64,000 nt of DNA, from the NCBI GenBank assembly GCA_022606135.1, contig JABYQN010000004.1, forward strand, positions 1,178,001-1,242,000, read 5' to 3'. This document shows positions 23,443-34,602 of the stretch, piece by piece. The position numbers and the translations under genes were made by a program. The first letter of the stretch is position 1. The number at the start of each line of letters is the position of its first letter. The DNA is from Fomes fomentarius. Its lineage: Eukaryota > Basidiomycota > Agaricomycetes > Polyporales > Polyporaceae. A model generated the notes under the pieces. The model was not told the DNA's origin, ran no database searches, and worked only from the letters and a program-made list of their open reading frames with translations.

Positions 23443-24338
23443 TCATCCATGCATATTCCCGAACTCGTCCATACTCATTCCCCGCGTTACTCGCCGGCGT
23501 ACTTCAGGAGACATTGATCCATCTGGCATCAGACCTCCCATCACCATCCCAGGCCCCATTCCCATTCCTGGACTCATACCCATTCCTGGCGGGCCCCGCT
23601 GCATAGGAGAGGCGGGCATACCATCACCACCACCCGTTCCGTAAAACTGTGCTGGGGATATAGGTGCGATACCCCCATACGGCCCGCCCATGCCTTGGTT
23701 GCCTCCTGGGAAGTGGCGGGGTGAACCCATGCCTTGGTTTGCGTTGAAGAGCTGGGCTTGCGACATGGACGGAGTCATGCCGCCTGGCGGTATGGAATTG
23801 TTTCGTAGCATTCTTGGAGAGTTGACGCTGTCTGGTTGTTGGCGGTGCAAGGGCTGGGAGGAGGAAGAGGGCTCGTCGGAGTCGTTCTGTTGCGAATCCT
23901 TGAGGTACTCTCGTAGTGGGGTGGGATCATAATATAGGTCTGAGAATTCATCCACTTGGAACCTGTGATGATGCGACGGAGTGAGCTGACGAATCTCTAT
24001 CAGAAATGAAGTGTTAAAACGCACTGCTGTGTTCCGACATCCCACTGTGGTCCCCGTTCTGCACGCGCGGTCATGAGGAGCGAGTTCCATTCGGACGCGC
24101 TTTCCTAATATATTATCATGTTAAGCGGTGATGGACCCTCATGTGCGTCATACTATCGTACAATTGCTTGCGCGAGCGCACTAGCGGGTTCAAGAGCTGT
24201 CTGGCGGATGTCCACACGGACACGCTGCTGGTGGGCTATAGTTTCGACACTTGCGGTTAAGAGGGGGCCTATACGTTGGGAGTCATGCCGTGGAACGTTG
24301 ACTTTGAGATTACGATGAGACTTTGTGGTAGGAGACAT
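23443..24338 (-). CDS. Unknown Gly/Met/Pro-rich protein
   Basis: Three exons (24338-24162, 24104-24025, 23962-23443) close to 258 residues. The ordered N-terminal 100 residues contain RIGPLLTASVETIAHQQRVR, a Trp-containing stretch SEWNSLLMTARAERGPQW and an acidic FQVDEFSDLYYDPTPL motif. From there the protein is Ser/Gln-rich, then a low-complexity region of G, M and P (GMGMSPGMGMGPGM), ending VTRGMSMDEFGNMHG. The gene shares a 227-nt divergent promoter with the SNF5 homologue. I do not recognise the family. The composition is typical of disordered transcription or RNA-associated proteins. Confidence 0.65.
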
Positions 24339-24565
24339 GGTGGAATAGGAGAGTACTTGCAGTGCACTCCGCCACAGCCGACTGCGGGAGTGTTTGGGCG
24401 CCTGTGATCGCCTGTTTGACGCGTCGCGGCGTCAGAACACTTTCGCGCTCGACCACCGCGACCGCGACCGCCCAGGCAAACATCCCGCTTTCAACTCTTC
24501 CGCTTTCTTTCCCTTACTCGCAATCTTTCTTCTCCACGCGAAAAGAAAGCTGAGGCCAACTACTA
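24339..24565. promoter_or_regulatory. Divergent promoter with an ACGCGT box
   Basis: Only 227 nt separate the start codons of the minus-strand unknown gene and the plus-strand SNF5 gene, so the region must serve both. ACGCGT (an MluI cell-cycle box-like site) is at 24419-24424. A CGACCGCGACCG-like GC-rich run follows, then pyrimidine tracts leading to the SNF5 start. No TATA box is evident. Confidence 0.5.
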
Positions 24566-26420
24566 ATGTCCGAGGCGAACGCGACTGCTGGGCCGTCTAA
24601 TTTCCGTGGACACCAACCCATCGCACCCGCACCTCCCGAGCCGACCCATGCTGGTAAGTACATAGCCCAGTTCTGGCTCTATGCGGTGCCTGCAACTGAA
24701 ATGTAGCAGCATACTACACCAACATCCGGCAGTGGTCGGACTCTGTTACACCTCCACCCACGAACGGTCGAATAAACCCCTCCCGAAAAGGCACCCGTCC
24801 CGTCCGCGGAAGTACTCTCGCGCCCACCTCCGGAGTGCAAACTCCCATTGCTGCTCGGCAAGCCTCCATACCTCCAACGCAACCACAGCCAATTATGCTT
24901 GCTTCTCATTCGCAGACCACCATGCCCCCTCAGCCCTACGGCCCACGGCCACCACTGCCAACTACACCGCAAGCACTCCATTCCACATATGCCTCGCGTT
25001 TGCGCACAGGTACGACTCTCCTCATGCAACCGATCCTTGCGCCCTCTTCGGTCGCTGCCGTCGCTACCCGTACGTCGCGCCGCGGAGGGGTGGTCAACTA
25101 CGCGGACCCTGGTTCTGGAGACGAGTTCCCCGACGCAGGCGCGATCGACTCAGACGACTCGGATTTCGTGGCGAGCGGCGGGACGCGTCAGGCGATACGG
25201 GCTACGCGGTTGCCCAGTCGCGCGCCCGCCGGGAGCTCAGTGTTCGCAACGAACAGCGGGCACGGAACACCAGGTTCCACGACGCAGGCCCAACCCCAGA
25301 AGACGGAGTTGGATCAGAGCTATTTGGGGCAGGTTCCTCCTTCTCGGTTCATCACTGCGAAGCCGGTCGTACCCACAAAGCATGAATACTAGTGAGTACA
25401 TTTTCCGTCCGGTCGGCGAGTACCCTGCTCACATAGCCGCATGTTCGCTCCGCTAGTTCTGAAGCTGATTTGGCAAGGCAAGCCGAGAAACCCACGGCAC
25501 TCGTCCCAATACGTGTAGAGTTTGAGACGGACTCGCACAGGATACGAGATTGCTTCGTGTGGAATCTCAACGAAGCACTTATTACCCCGGAGGTCTTCGC
25601 CCGCACCTTCTGTACGGATCTGGACCTTCCGCTCCAACCGTACTCGGAGATTGTTGCCAACCAACTCCGTGCTCAGCTGGAGGAACTTGAAGGTGTAGCG
25701 TCGATGTGCCTGGGAGCGGACGCAGACATCCCTGAGCCAGAGGACGAGAATCCTGGGGAGGAGGAGAACGAGTGTCGAGTGATCTTAAGTGTCAGTCCTT
25801 CATATGATTCTGCGAAAGTATCTCTTCTTAACCAGATTACACCAGATTGACGTGCAAATTGCGACTCACCATTTATTGGATCACATTGAGTGGGATCTTC
25901 TCTCGCCTCTCACTCCTGAGGAGTTTGCCACGAAGCTCTGTTGTGAGCTCGGGCTCACGGGCGAGGCCGCTCCCCTGATCTCTCACGCAATCCACGAAGA
26001 GATAGTGAAGCACAAGCGGGACGCTATCGAGTGGGGTGTGATTGGCGGAGAGACGCGTGATGTCACCGACGAAGCTGCTGCTGACCGCCCACGGGACAAG
26101 AGTGGACTGAGCTTGCTGAAGGACAAGACTGGCCTTGGGCTTGGATGGGGTCGTGCACCAAAGGATGGACGGGGTCCGAAACCGTTGAGGAGTGTGTGGC
26201 GAGACTGGGCGGAGGCGGAAGAGCTTCGTACGAGGTTCGAGGTACTGACTGCGGAAGAAGTCGAGCGGAGGGAGCTAGAGAAGGAACGTGCCAGCCGGTA
26301 CGTATTTCCTGGTCTGTGGTTTCCTCCTTCGCTAACCTGGGTATCTGTAGACGGCTTCGGCGCGAGACGTCAAAATTCCAGTCGACAGCGCGGTCACGGC
26401 TACTCGCCGGACGGAGGTGA
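24566..26420 (+). CDS. SNF5/SMARCB1-type chromatin remodelling subunit
   Basis: Core subunit of SWI/SNF or RSC complexes that contacts the nucleosome acidic patch. Exons 24566-24653, 24707-25391, 25457-25790, 25846-26297 and 26351-26420 close to 542 residues. The first 250 residues are Pro/Thr/Ser-rich and disordered. The SNF5 domain has two imperfect repeats: LVPIRVEFETDSHRIRDCFVW...PEVFARTFCTDLDLP, and IDVQIATHHLLDHIEWDLLS...PEEFATKLCCELGL. It ends in an Arg-rich tail (RLRRETSKFQ...ARSRLLAGRR). Length is closer to the Sfh1 paralogue of RSC than to very long Snf5 proteins, but assignment between them is uncertain. Upstream divergent neighbour and downstream BUB1 are both transcribed from promoters with ACGCGT sites. 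Confidence 0.9.
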
Positions 26421-26575
26421 TGTTGAATTGGCCTGCCAGTGTTTGTCTTGTCGCATGTGGGGAGTAGTACTATACCGTGTTTGTGCCTACTTGAGCTATC
26501 ATACTGCATACTACATACAACTTTGCGCACTCCGGACTGCAGCTAGCCTCAGCACTAGTAGCGCTGAGTCCTGGG

Positions 26576-26608
26576 ACGCGTCGTGTCGCAGTCATGTGAC
26601 TGACGCGT
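26576..26608 (+). promoter_or_regulatory. Paired ACGCGT (MCB) boxes before BUB1
   Basis: GACGCGT occurs at 26575-26581 and again at 26602-26608, with spacing of 27 nt. A related CCACGCGCC follows at about 26621. They lie 85-120 nt before the BUB1 ATG. ACGCGT is the binding site of MBF-type (Swi6/Mbp1) factors that drive G1/S genes in fungi, so periodic expression is a reasonable inference. Confidence 0.55.
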
Positions 26609-26693
26609 TCGGCGCGACAGCCACGCGCCGCAAAGCAGTGGTTCGTCTCGGTGCGACCCATCGTGCTCGATGTTCTGAAGCCTCCACACGTTC

Positions 26694-29600
26694 ATGGATC
26701 TGTCTGTCGCCAACAAGCTCGCAAATGCACGGGCAAAGTACAGAACACGACTTACTGCCGCCCTCGCAGAGGACCCCGACCCACTCGCGGCGTACGACTC
26801 ATTCGTGAAGTGGACCCTGGACTGCTACGGGCCCCATCACCTCGCTCACTCCGGCTTGCTCGAGCTCCTGGAGGAGGCCACGCGCTATTTTGTTGACGAT
26901 GATGCGTACAAGAGTGACCTGCGGTACACGAAGCTATGGCTGCTGTATGCGAACTATGTCGAAGATCCCACGGTGATACATGAGTTCATGTTGTCGAAGA
27001 AGATCGGCCAGATTTATGCGCAGGTGTACGAGGAGTATGCGTATGCGTTGGAGGGGCGTGCGAGGTGAGTACACTGCTCATGAACCCTGCCACCTTGATA
27101 GTCGCACTCTGTGTGCCACTCCCTGTGAGGTGTTGCACCTGAAGCTTGGCTACTGAATGTATGTCGGACAATTTTGGGGAGACATACAGGACATGACGGA
27201 AACGAGGACGCCACATCTCTGACTATCAACCCCATGCCCGCGATTCGCTTCGTTTACATATGCTAACCATTCGCGTAGGCGGTCAGAGGCCGACATTGTC
27301 TACCAGAGAGGCATCAAACGCCGCGCAAGACCATTGGATCATCTCAAGCGGCGCTATGAAGAGTTCAAGTCACGAACGTCCCCTCCTCCTCGTACTTCTA
27401 ACCCTAAGATTTGGCTCGATGCTCCACCAGAGACTCGAGCTTTACGGCGTGCCCCGTTGAAGAATCATGCTTCACAGTCTACTTCCTCCTCCGCCCTTGC
27501 CCCGGCCCCTGCCCCGGCCCCTGCCCCGGCCCCCGCTTCCAAAGACACTCTCCCGTCTTCCAAGCAGCCATCGGCCCCAGCACCGCCCGAGGAAACTGCG
27601 TCGCATGTGTTGAGAGGCTGGGACCCCTATGCCCTCATGCTCGCGCCCCCTCCCCCAGGGAAGCGAAGAGAGAAATTATGCTTCAATCTCTCACTTCTCT
27701 TCACGGAGGACGGCAAGGAATATAGTATGCAGGAGGCCAGGGCACGGTCGATGGGTCTCTTGGGGAAGAAGTGGGGCCCTCCCCCTGCCCTCGAGCGTGA
27801 ACGCCGTGTGGGCTTCTCAAGCGAGGTAGACAAGAACACGAAGACAGGTACGCGCAGGCCGATGGTGGGTGCCGAACCCACAGTTACGCTTGCGACCAAG
27901 GAGGCGTTGGCCGACGTGTTCGGGATGTATAACTCCCCAGAGAAGTCGACGCGCTATGGGTCGTTGACGGGGAGTAAGCATGCTCCTGTGCGGAAGATTG
28001 AGCCTGTAACGCCCATTCCTCTGGCACCACTTCTGCATTCCATGAGCAATGAGAATGCTAATTCGTCGAAGACACCCAGTGAGTGCACTGATGATGGGAG
28101 TTACATAAACGACTGACGTGAGGGTAGCTTTCCGACCATTCGTCGACGAAAATGCTCATAGGGAAAACCAGACGCCAGCTGCACCTCCTAAGGTGATTGT
28201 GTATGCGCGGTTCTCGGTTGACTGGTGATTGACTCTTGCCTAGATCATACCCTTCGTCGATCCAGAACCCGCGGATAAGCCTGCATTCAGTCAGAATCCG
28301 AATCGTTCTGTATTATCTATGAAGGATCCCTCCGCGACCGTTCACAAGTCGGAAGAGAACGCCAAAGGACTGAAGAAGAAGCTCGCCGTACATATCGACG
28401 CCGATGCGCCCAAACCCCACCTGTGTTCAGCCTTACACCTGCGTCTGCGACGTTCCGTGATCGACCTGCCGAGAGCATCTTCCGCCCGGCTTCGGCTGGT
28501 GCGACGAAGTTCGTACCATTCTCGGATGAGAATGCACCGAAGGTGTTCAGCCTACCCCCACCAAAGAGCGAGAATGCCCCTGCACCGATATTTACGCCAT
28601 TCGTGGACAAAGCCGCTCAGAAGCCACCGCCCTCATCATCGACCTCCGCTCGCCCTGTCCTCGGTGAACGCAATCCTTTGCGCCCTGTTTTCGCCCCTCC
28701 AAAGGCGGAGCCAGAACCAGACCAACCCGAGCCAGAGCCAGAAGCGGAGCCAGAACCCGACCCAGAGACGCCTACTACGGAGTCAGACGCAGACGCTCGC
28801 TCGCAGTTTGAGTTGGAGCGGGCGAACTCACGCGATGCATTCACAAGCGAGAGTTCTGAGGATATTGACGACGACTACGACGAATACGAGCAATCTGCAG
28901 GCGAACACGTGCCCGCTGAGGACGTCGAAGACGACGGATTCGAGGATGAGGGAGAGGAAGGCGAGAGGACTGGCGGATACAATGTCCCGCTTGGTGGACG
29001 ATTTGGACAGTTCGACGTGATGACGCCGATCACGGAGCGTACCTACGAGTTCACCATGAGTACTCGTGGCATGGGCACCCCGGCATTCTCCATCCATCGC
29101 GACGCCGTCGAAACGGCGGAGCAGCTGGCTGCGGAACTGCAGGAGGAGGATGAGGACGAGGAGGAAGATGTGGCGAATATTGAGGAACGGACGGGGACCT
29201 TGAGTCTAGCAGATGCTCTGGACGTTGCGTCCTCATTCAAGCCTTCGAACCCATGCAATCCCTTTGACCCACCGATCGTTGCGACTCTCCTCCGGCTTAT
29301 TCCTCTCGACCCGGGCTTCCACGACCTTCGCGGCGAAGAGGTCGGGCAACTGGACGCCCTGCAGAAGTTCGCCAAGAAGAAGACTCGAACAAGTCGGTCG
29401 ATGCAGGACTCTGACACTCTAGAGGTTCAAATACACGATCGTCACTTCGCAGTGGTCGAGAAGCTCGGCGAAGGCGGTTTTGGCGCCGTCTTTGAAGCGA
29501 TCGACCTCGACCTCAAATCCAGGCATGACGAGGATGAAGATGACGAGGACGAAGATGCCGAAGAGGCCAACAGAGTCGCACTGAAGGTCGTCAAGCCCCG

Positions 29601-30477
29601 CAACCTCTGGGAGTTCCACGTCCTCCGACGCATACACTCAACCCTCCCTGCAAAGCTCCGCCAGTCCATCATCACCCCGCAAGCCCTATATGCGTTCCGA
29701 GACGAGAGCTTCCTCGTGCTCGAGCTCCGCAAACAGGGCACTCTCCTCGACATCGTCAACCGTGCGCCCGCGGCTGGCATCACACAACAAGGCGCATGCC
29801 TCGACGAGCTCCTCGTCATGTTCTTCGCCGTCGAGCTCATGCGATTGCTCGAGGGTCTCCACCGCGCGGGCTTCATCCACGGCGACATGAAGATCGACAA
29901 CTGCCTCCTCCGCATCGACGACGTCCCGGGCCCCGCATCTGCCTGGGACAGCGTGTACCGCCCCACAGGCGACGGCGGGTGGTCGTACAAGGGGATCAAG
30001 CTGATCGACTTCGGGCGCACCATCGACACCCGTCTCTTCCCCGCCGGGCAGCGGTACGTCGCAGAATGGCCCACCGACGCGCGCGACTGTCTCGAGATGC
30101 GCGACGGCAGGCCGTGGACGTTCCAGACGGACTACTTCGGCCTCGCGGGTATCATCTACTGCATGCTCTACGGCAAGTACATCGAGGCGGCGTCCTTGGC
30201 CGCAGCGTCCGCTCCTGACGCGAACGGGAAGGTCCATCACAAGCTGTCGACGCCGTTCAAGCGATACTGGCAGGGCGAGCTGTGGACGAGGTTGTTTGAC
30301 GTGCTATTAAACCCGACCTTGGTCCGCGCTGACGGTACGCTCCCCGTGACGGACGAGCTTGCAGCGTTGCGCAGTGAGATGGAGGCTTGGCTTCAGGCGA
30401 ACTGCAATCGCGCTAGCAACAGTCTGAAAGGCCTTCTCAAAAAGGTCGGACTGGCGATTCTCGGTGGGAAGGGTTAA
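26694..30477 (+). CDS. BUB1: Spindle checkpoint kinase BUB1 (apparent frameshift)
   Basis: Spindle-assembly checkpoint Ser/Thr kinase acting at kinetochores. Exons are 26694-27064, 27279-28078, 28128-28192 and 28244-30477. The N-terminal Mad3/BUB1 homology region includes DPLAAYDSFVKWTLDCYG and SDLRYTKLWLLYANYV. A GLEBS-like BUB3-binding motif reads EPTVTLATKEALADVFGMYN. After a Pro/Ser-rich, very acidic middle, the kinase domain shows GEGGFGAVFEAID, the VALKVVKP lysine, FIHGDMKIDN and the LIDFGRT (DFG) motif. An acidic insert follows the Gly loop. Within exon 4 the frame changes at a CCCC run (28415-28418): sequence before reads DADAPKP, and the continuation SLTPASATFRDRPAES lies in another frame. 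No intron explains the shift. It may be a one-base sequence error or a real lesion. The first intron (214 nt) is unusually long here. Confidence 0.88.
27498..27535 (+). repeat. 12-nt minisatellite in BUB1
   Basis: About three tandem copies of GCCCCGGCCCCT encode an APAPAPAPAPAPA run in the linker after the N-terminal BUB1 region. Such GC-rich coding repeats are prone to copy-number change. Confidence 0.8.
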
Positions 30478-31248
30478 TTCTCTTACATCATTATATAAAG
30501 CGGAGGAGGCCCCACATCCTTCTCTCTTTGATCCGCATTTCATAGACTCGATGATCCCGATTCGTGATACGTTATTTCGCAGGCGAGCTCTTCATAGGTG
30601 ACGGCCCTAACATTATACTTACCAATTCACGAGCCTTCCTGTGTCAATGACCTTTGACCTTGGCACAACATGTATCTTTCCGTCTTCCTTCGTGTGCAAA
30701 TCCGAATGAATTCCCCCTTCAATCCATCACCGGCAGTCGTAGTCAGTCAGTATTCCACCCGCAGAAAGTGCCATGATTTTGCGAAACAATGCATCACAAC
30801 AAATTGCAACTGACAACACATGACAAACCAAAACAACACGGCGGCGGCAATGGTCAAACGGACGGACGACGGGCGGACAGCGGGATGGGTGGGGTGCGGG
30901 GCGGGTGGTAAGGCCGAGCAACAACAAGCAGGCACAGCAGCACGCGGGGCGAGCCCCGCTCACACCGAGGAGCGCGCGGTGCGCATCATCCTCGACTCCA
31001 GAGCGCAGAGCAAGTCGCGTGGGCCGCACCCACATGCATTGCGGCATGTGGGGCAGAGGCGGAGGTGGGGGTGGAGGACGTATGAGTAGGTGAGAGTGGT
31101 GAACGATGGCGGCGGATGGGATGCGTGCGGGGGGGATGAGGAGGGTGAGGTCAGAAGCAGACGTCGAGACGCAACGATACAACATGGATACGAGACAGTA
31201 GGACCCAGGACGCACGGCGTGCGAGCGGTTCACGCCACCTGTACCACC
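30478..31248. other. Convergent intergenic region
   Basis: Lies between the 3' ends of BUB1 and the ataxin-2 homologue. TTATATAAAG at about 30491 is near the BUB1 stop and more likely part of the 3' region than a promoter. No gene supported. Confidence 0.4.
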
Positions 31249-34200
31249 CTACGCGTGACCGCCCATCTGAACAGGCGGCGGCTGCGCGTTGGGGTCGTAC
31301 GGATGAGGAGGGCCCGGAGGCGGCATCATCATCGGGTACGGAACGGCATGTTGCACTGCAGCAAAATAACCATCAGTTACCGTCTGTCCTTGGGGTACCA
31401 AGTGATAGGGCATACGTTGAGGACTTTGGTGGTGATAATAGGGGTGCGCGTGTGAGGGAATCGGGGTAGGCGGCATTGATGGACGAGGACCCGCGCCGTT
31501 TGGTGGGGGCGGGTAGCTTCCGGGCGGAGGAGGGGGCATGTATTGAGGAGCTGGAAATGCATACACATCAGTCTCAGTTCTTTGATATGAATCACGGAAC
31601 AAGCGTACGAGGCATCTGTCCCATGGGCGTCGACGGGTACATAGCTGAGAAGACAGAAGATGTGAGAACATGGCGCAAGGATGATAGAACGTATCGCGCA
31701 CCATTCGGAGGGGGCATATGGTATGGCATAGGCTGCATGTACGGACCAGGCATATAAGCTCCAGGCGGGGGAGGGCCCATTCCAGGCATCATCTGCGGAA
31801 CCATCTGCACCATCACCGACCGTCAACACTCGCTTCACCGGCCACAGGACAAAGCGACGCACTTGACCAGGGTACCCATATGGAGGGTACGCGTAGACGT
31901 AACCGCGCGCTGCCGCCGCGTTGGGATCTTCCTCGTACGTCGCCGGGGGCATCGGGGGAGGCGGGCCAGGAGGCGCCATTGGCGGTGATTGCTGCTGAGG
32001 CTGGACCTGGATTGGAGGGAACATCTGCATGTATCGCTTGCCATTGTAAGGCCATGTCGGTGCTATATATGCCCGAGCACGAAGTGGGAGTCAGCATGGA
32101 GTCAGCATCCCAGTGACAAGCTGCGGTAAGGGCAACTGCAGCACACGCACCGACTTGGGCGGCCTCGATGACCTTGTGATGCTTGAACGGATTGAAATCG
32201 TCCTTGACGTGCACTGGGGGCGTCTTCTTGATGACCCGTGTACCGAAGAAGGGGTTAGGAGGGCCTTGAGGCGACACATTCTCGGATTGCTTCCCCGTCG
32301 ACGATGCTGAAGCACCGTTGGGGTTGGGAGAACCACCCTACACATATGTCATTAAGACGATCAACTCGCAAAGTGAGACACTGAACATACAGGAGAGAAC
32401 GGCTTGACATTGGCGTTGGGCCGGAACGATGACGCGTTCACGTTCAGCCGGTTCTGCGCGGTAGGAGACAACGGACTGGCCGCGGGCTTAGGTGCACCGT
32501 TGGCAATAGCAGAGGCCGCACCAGCCTGCTGAGGAACAGGCGCTGCCGGCGTAGTCGTGGAACGCCTGCCCTTGAATGGCGGAATCGGCTGGATGACCAT
32601 ACTGATCTTCTTGGCTTGTTCACTAGGTTTGCTCGGAACCGTCGCGGTCTTGTGCATAGTGTTACTGGTGCCAGAAGTACCAGACGACTTAACAGCAGCA
32701 GTACGAGCCGTATCCGCCCCTCCCTTGGAACCCGCAGCAGCGGGGCGTGCTCCTGGAGCAGTGAGCGTGCTGGAGACGCCAATCGCACGCGCACGAGCAT
32801 CCTCTGCATCGCGCGTCGACTTCTCCTTGATCGCTTTCTGCTTGCCCTCGTCCTTGGCAAGGATGGGCACAAGGTCCTCAGGGATAGGCTTGTTCAGCTT
32901 GAAGGACTTGGAAAAGTTGACAAGATCGGAGAGACGCTTGTCCATTTCGCTCTTCATCAAGGCCTGCTTCTTCTTCAGAAGTCGGTCTTTCTCTGTCGAG
33001 ACAAAGTTCCTGAATGCCGGCACGGCGTCCGCTGGTTGCTTGGCGGTGCTAGAGGTGCTAGGGGCAGGCGACGGAACCTTGCTCGCAGAAGGAGTTGACG
33101 AAGTCGTTGTGGAGACGGCGGTGCCGTCTGGAGCGTTAACAGCGACCTTCGGAACCTCTGTCTTGGTCGGAGGGGTTGTGGTAGTAACAGCAGCCCCTGA
33201 CTTGCGCGCCCCAGGAGGGACGTACGCATTCGCGCCACGGACAACAGCGCCATACCTGAACTCAGTTTAGCACAGCCACGATAGGAGAGGGTTTGTGACG
33301 CACTTGTCCTCCTCGTTCACAGCTGATCCGTCGTTGGTCAGGTTCATGACACGTTCCTCCGCAACGTGAACATTGTTCACGGCCGACTATGACAGCATCA
33401 CAGAAAGATGGAAGTGGTCATAGGTTCCCATTCATTAGTCATGGCTAGGATACGCATAGATAGCACTTACGTTCAGGATCTCATTCGCGATCTGTGCCGC
33501 CTTCCTCTCCTTCTCCTTGAAGTCAGGGGCATTCCTGTCCAGCTTCGTGGTGTAAGCGTCCTCGTCGAAGCCAGCCTTCACGCCGAAGAGCTTCTCGTTC
33601 ACGGCGAACTGATCCCACGAGCTACCATTCGCCCCGAGACCGAAGGTGACCTCGTCCTTGGTCGCACTAGGAGCAGCAGGCGGCGCGCTCGAATCGGTCC
33701 CATCTGATTGCCAGACCTGCAACTCTCGCTCGCGGCGGCCGGCGGTCTTCGAGATGTCGGTGTCTGTCTTGAAGGCTATACGTGTATTTACGAACAATGC
33801 AGATCATCGCGCGACGGGGACGGCAAGCCAAACATGGAATATCAGGAAGCACAACAGCACAGCCGTCAGCGTTCGGCAAAACGTGTGTGAGAAGAGGGCG
33901 AAAGAGTTGGGTGTACGCACAGTCAGCGCCGTTCGGGATCTTCGCGTCGGCGGGACCAGACGACCAATCCTGAATGTTGGTCGCCGCGATGAAGAATGTC
34001 TCGCGCAGGGGTGCGCCGGGGTTGGAGACCTCCTTGACATCCTTGAGAGTGACGCCGGTGGTGTCGCCCTCCGCGTTTGTCGACAAGACGACGCCCTCAA
34101 GGCGCGAGTTGGTCTTGGTGGAAATCGTGACCGTCGTTCCCTGCACGCACAAGCAGCAACGCAGTCAGGTCAGAGGGCCGGGAAAGCAATCAATCGCCTA

Positions 34201-34602
34201 CCCGCGTCCGTTGCATCGTAACTACAGAGACGGCGGGCAGGCGAAAAGGAGGAATTGCAGTAAATGTTACGCACCGTGAGGCCGGAGATTTGGGCGAGGA
34301 TACGAGCATGACTAGGGTCGGGGATGGAAGGGTTGGCACGGGCCCCATTTGCAAGAGGCGGGAAAGCGCCTGAGGGAGGCTGCTGGTTGCCGTTGGGAAG
34401 GCGTGCGTTGGCGGGAGCAGGGGAAAAAGTAGGGGACGCGCGCGGGCCTGTCCATGCAGGACGTCTGTATTTTTGAAGAACGACGCGAGTCAGACGGAGT
34501 CCGAGGTTGTGCTTGAGCGGCGGAGAAAGATGAGAGAGAATCGTACCGAGCAGGGTCGGGGCCCTTCCTGGGCGGCTTGGACTGTCTCGCAGCGGTGGCC
34601 AT
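31249..34602 (-). CDS. PBP1: Ataxin-2/Pbp1 homologue
   Basis: Cytoplasmic RNA-granule protein that binds poly(A)-binding protein and regulates mRNA stability. The first exon starts at 34602 (MATAARQSKPPRKGPDPAR) and splices at a GTACGA donor. Order of parts: an LSm-like domain (ARILAQISGLT, TVTISTKTNSRLEGVVLS, FFIAATNIQDW), the LsmAD domain (WDQFAVNEKLFGVKAGFDED with a helical tail EKERKAAQIANEILN), a disordered Ser/Thr/Pro/Ala linker, a helical stretch RLSDLVNFSKSFKLNKPIP, the PAM2 motif LNVNASSFRPNA that binds the MLLE domain of poly(A)-binding protein, and a Pro/Met/Tyr-rich C-terminus ending PPPVQMGGHA. At least eight introns are present. Its length, roughly 700-800 residues, is usual for fungal Pbp1. 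Exon ends in the Pro-rich C-terminus are less certain. Confidence 0.85.

Noticed and set aside
27498..27535. CRISPR-like short repeats
   Set aside because: This is a coding 12-nt minisatellite without spacers. No CRISPR or phage features occur in the window.
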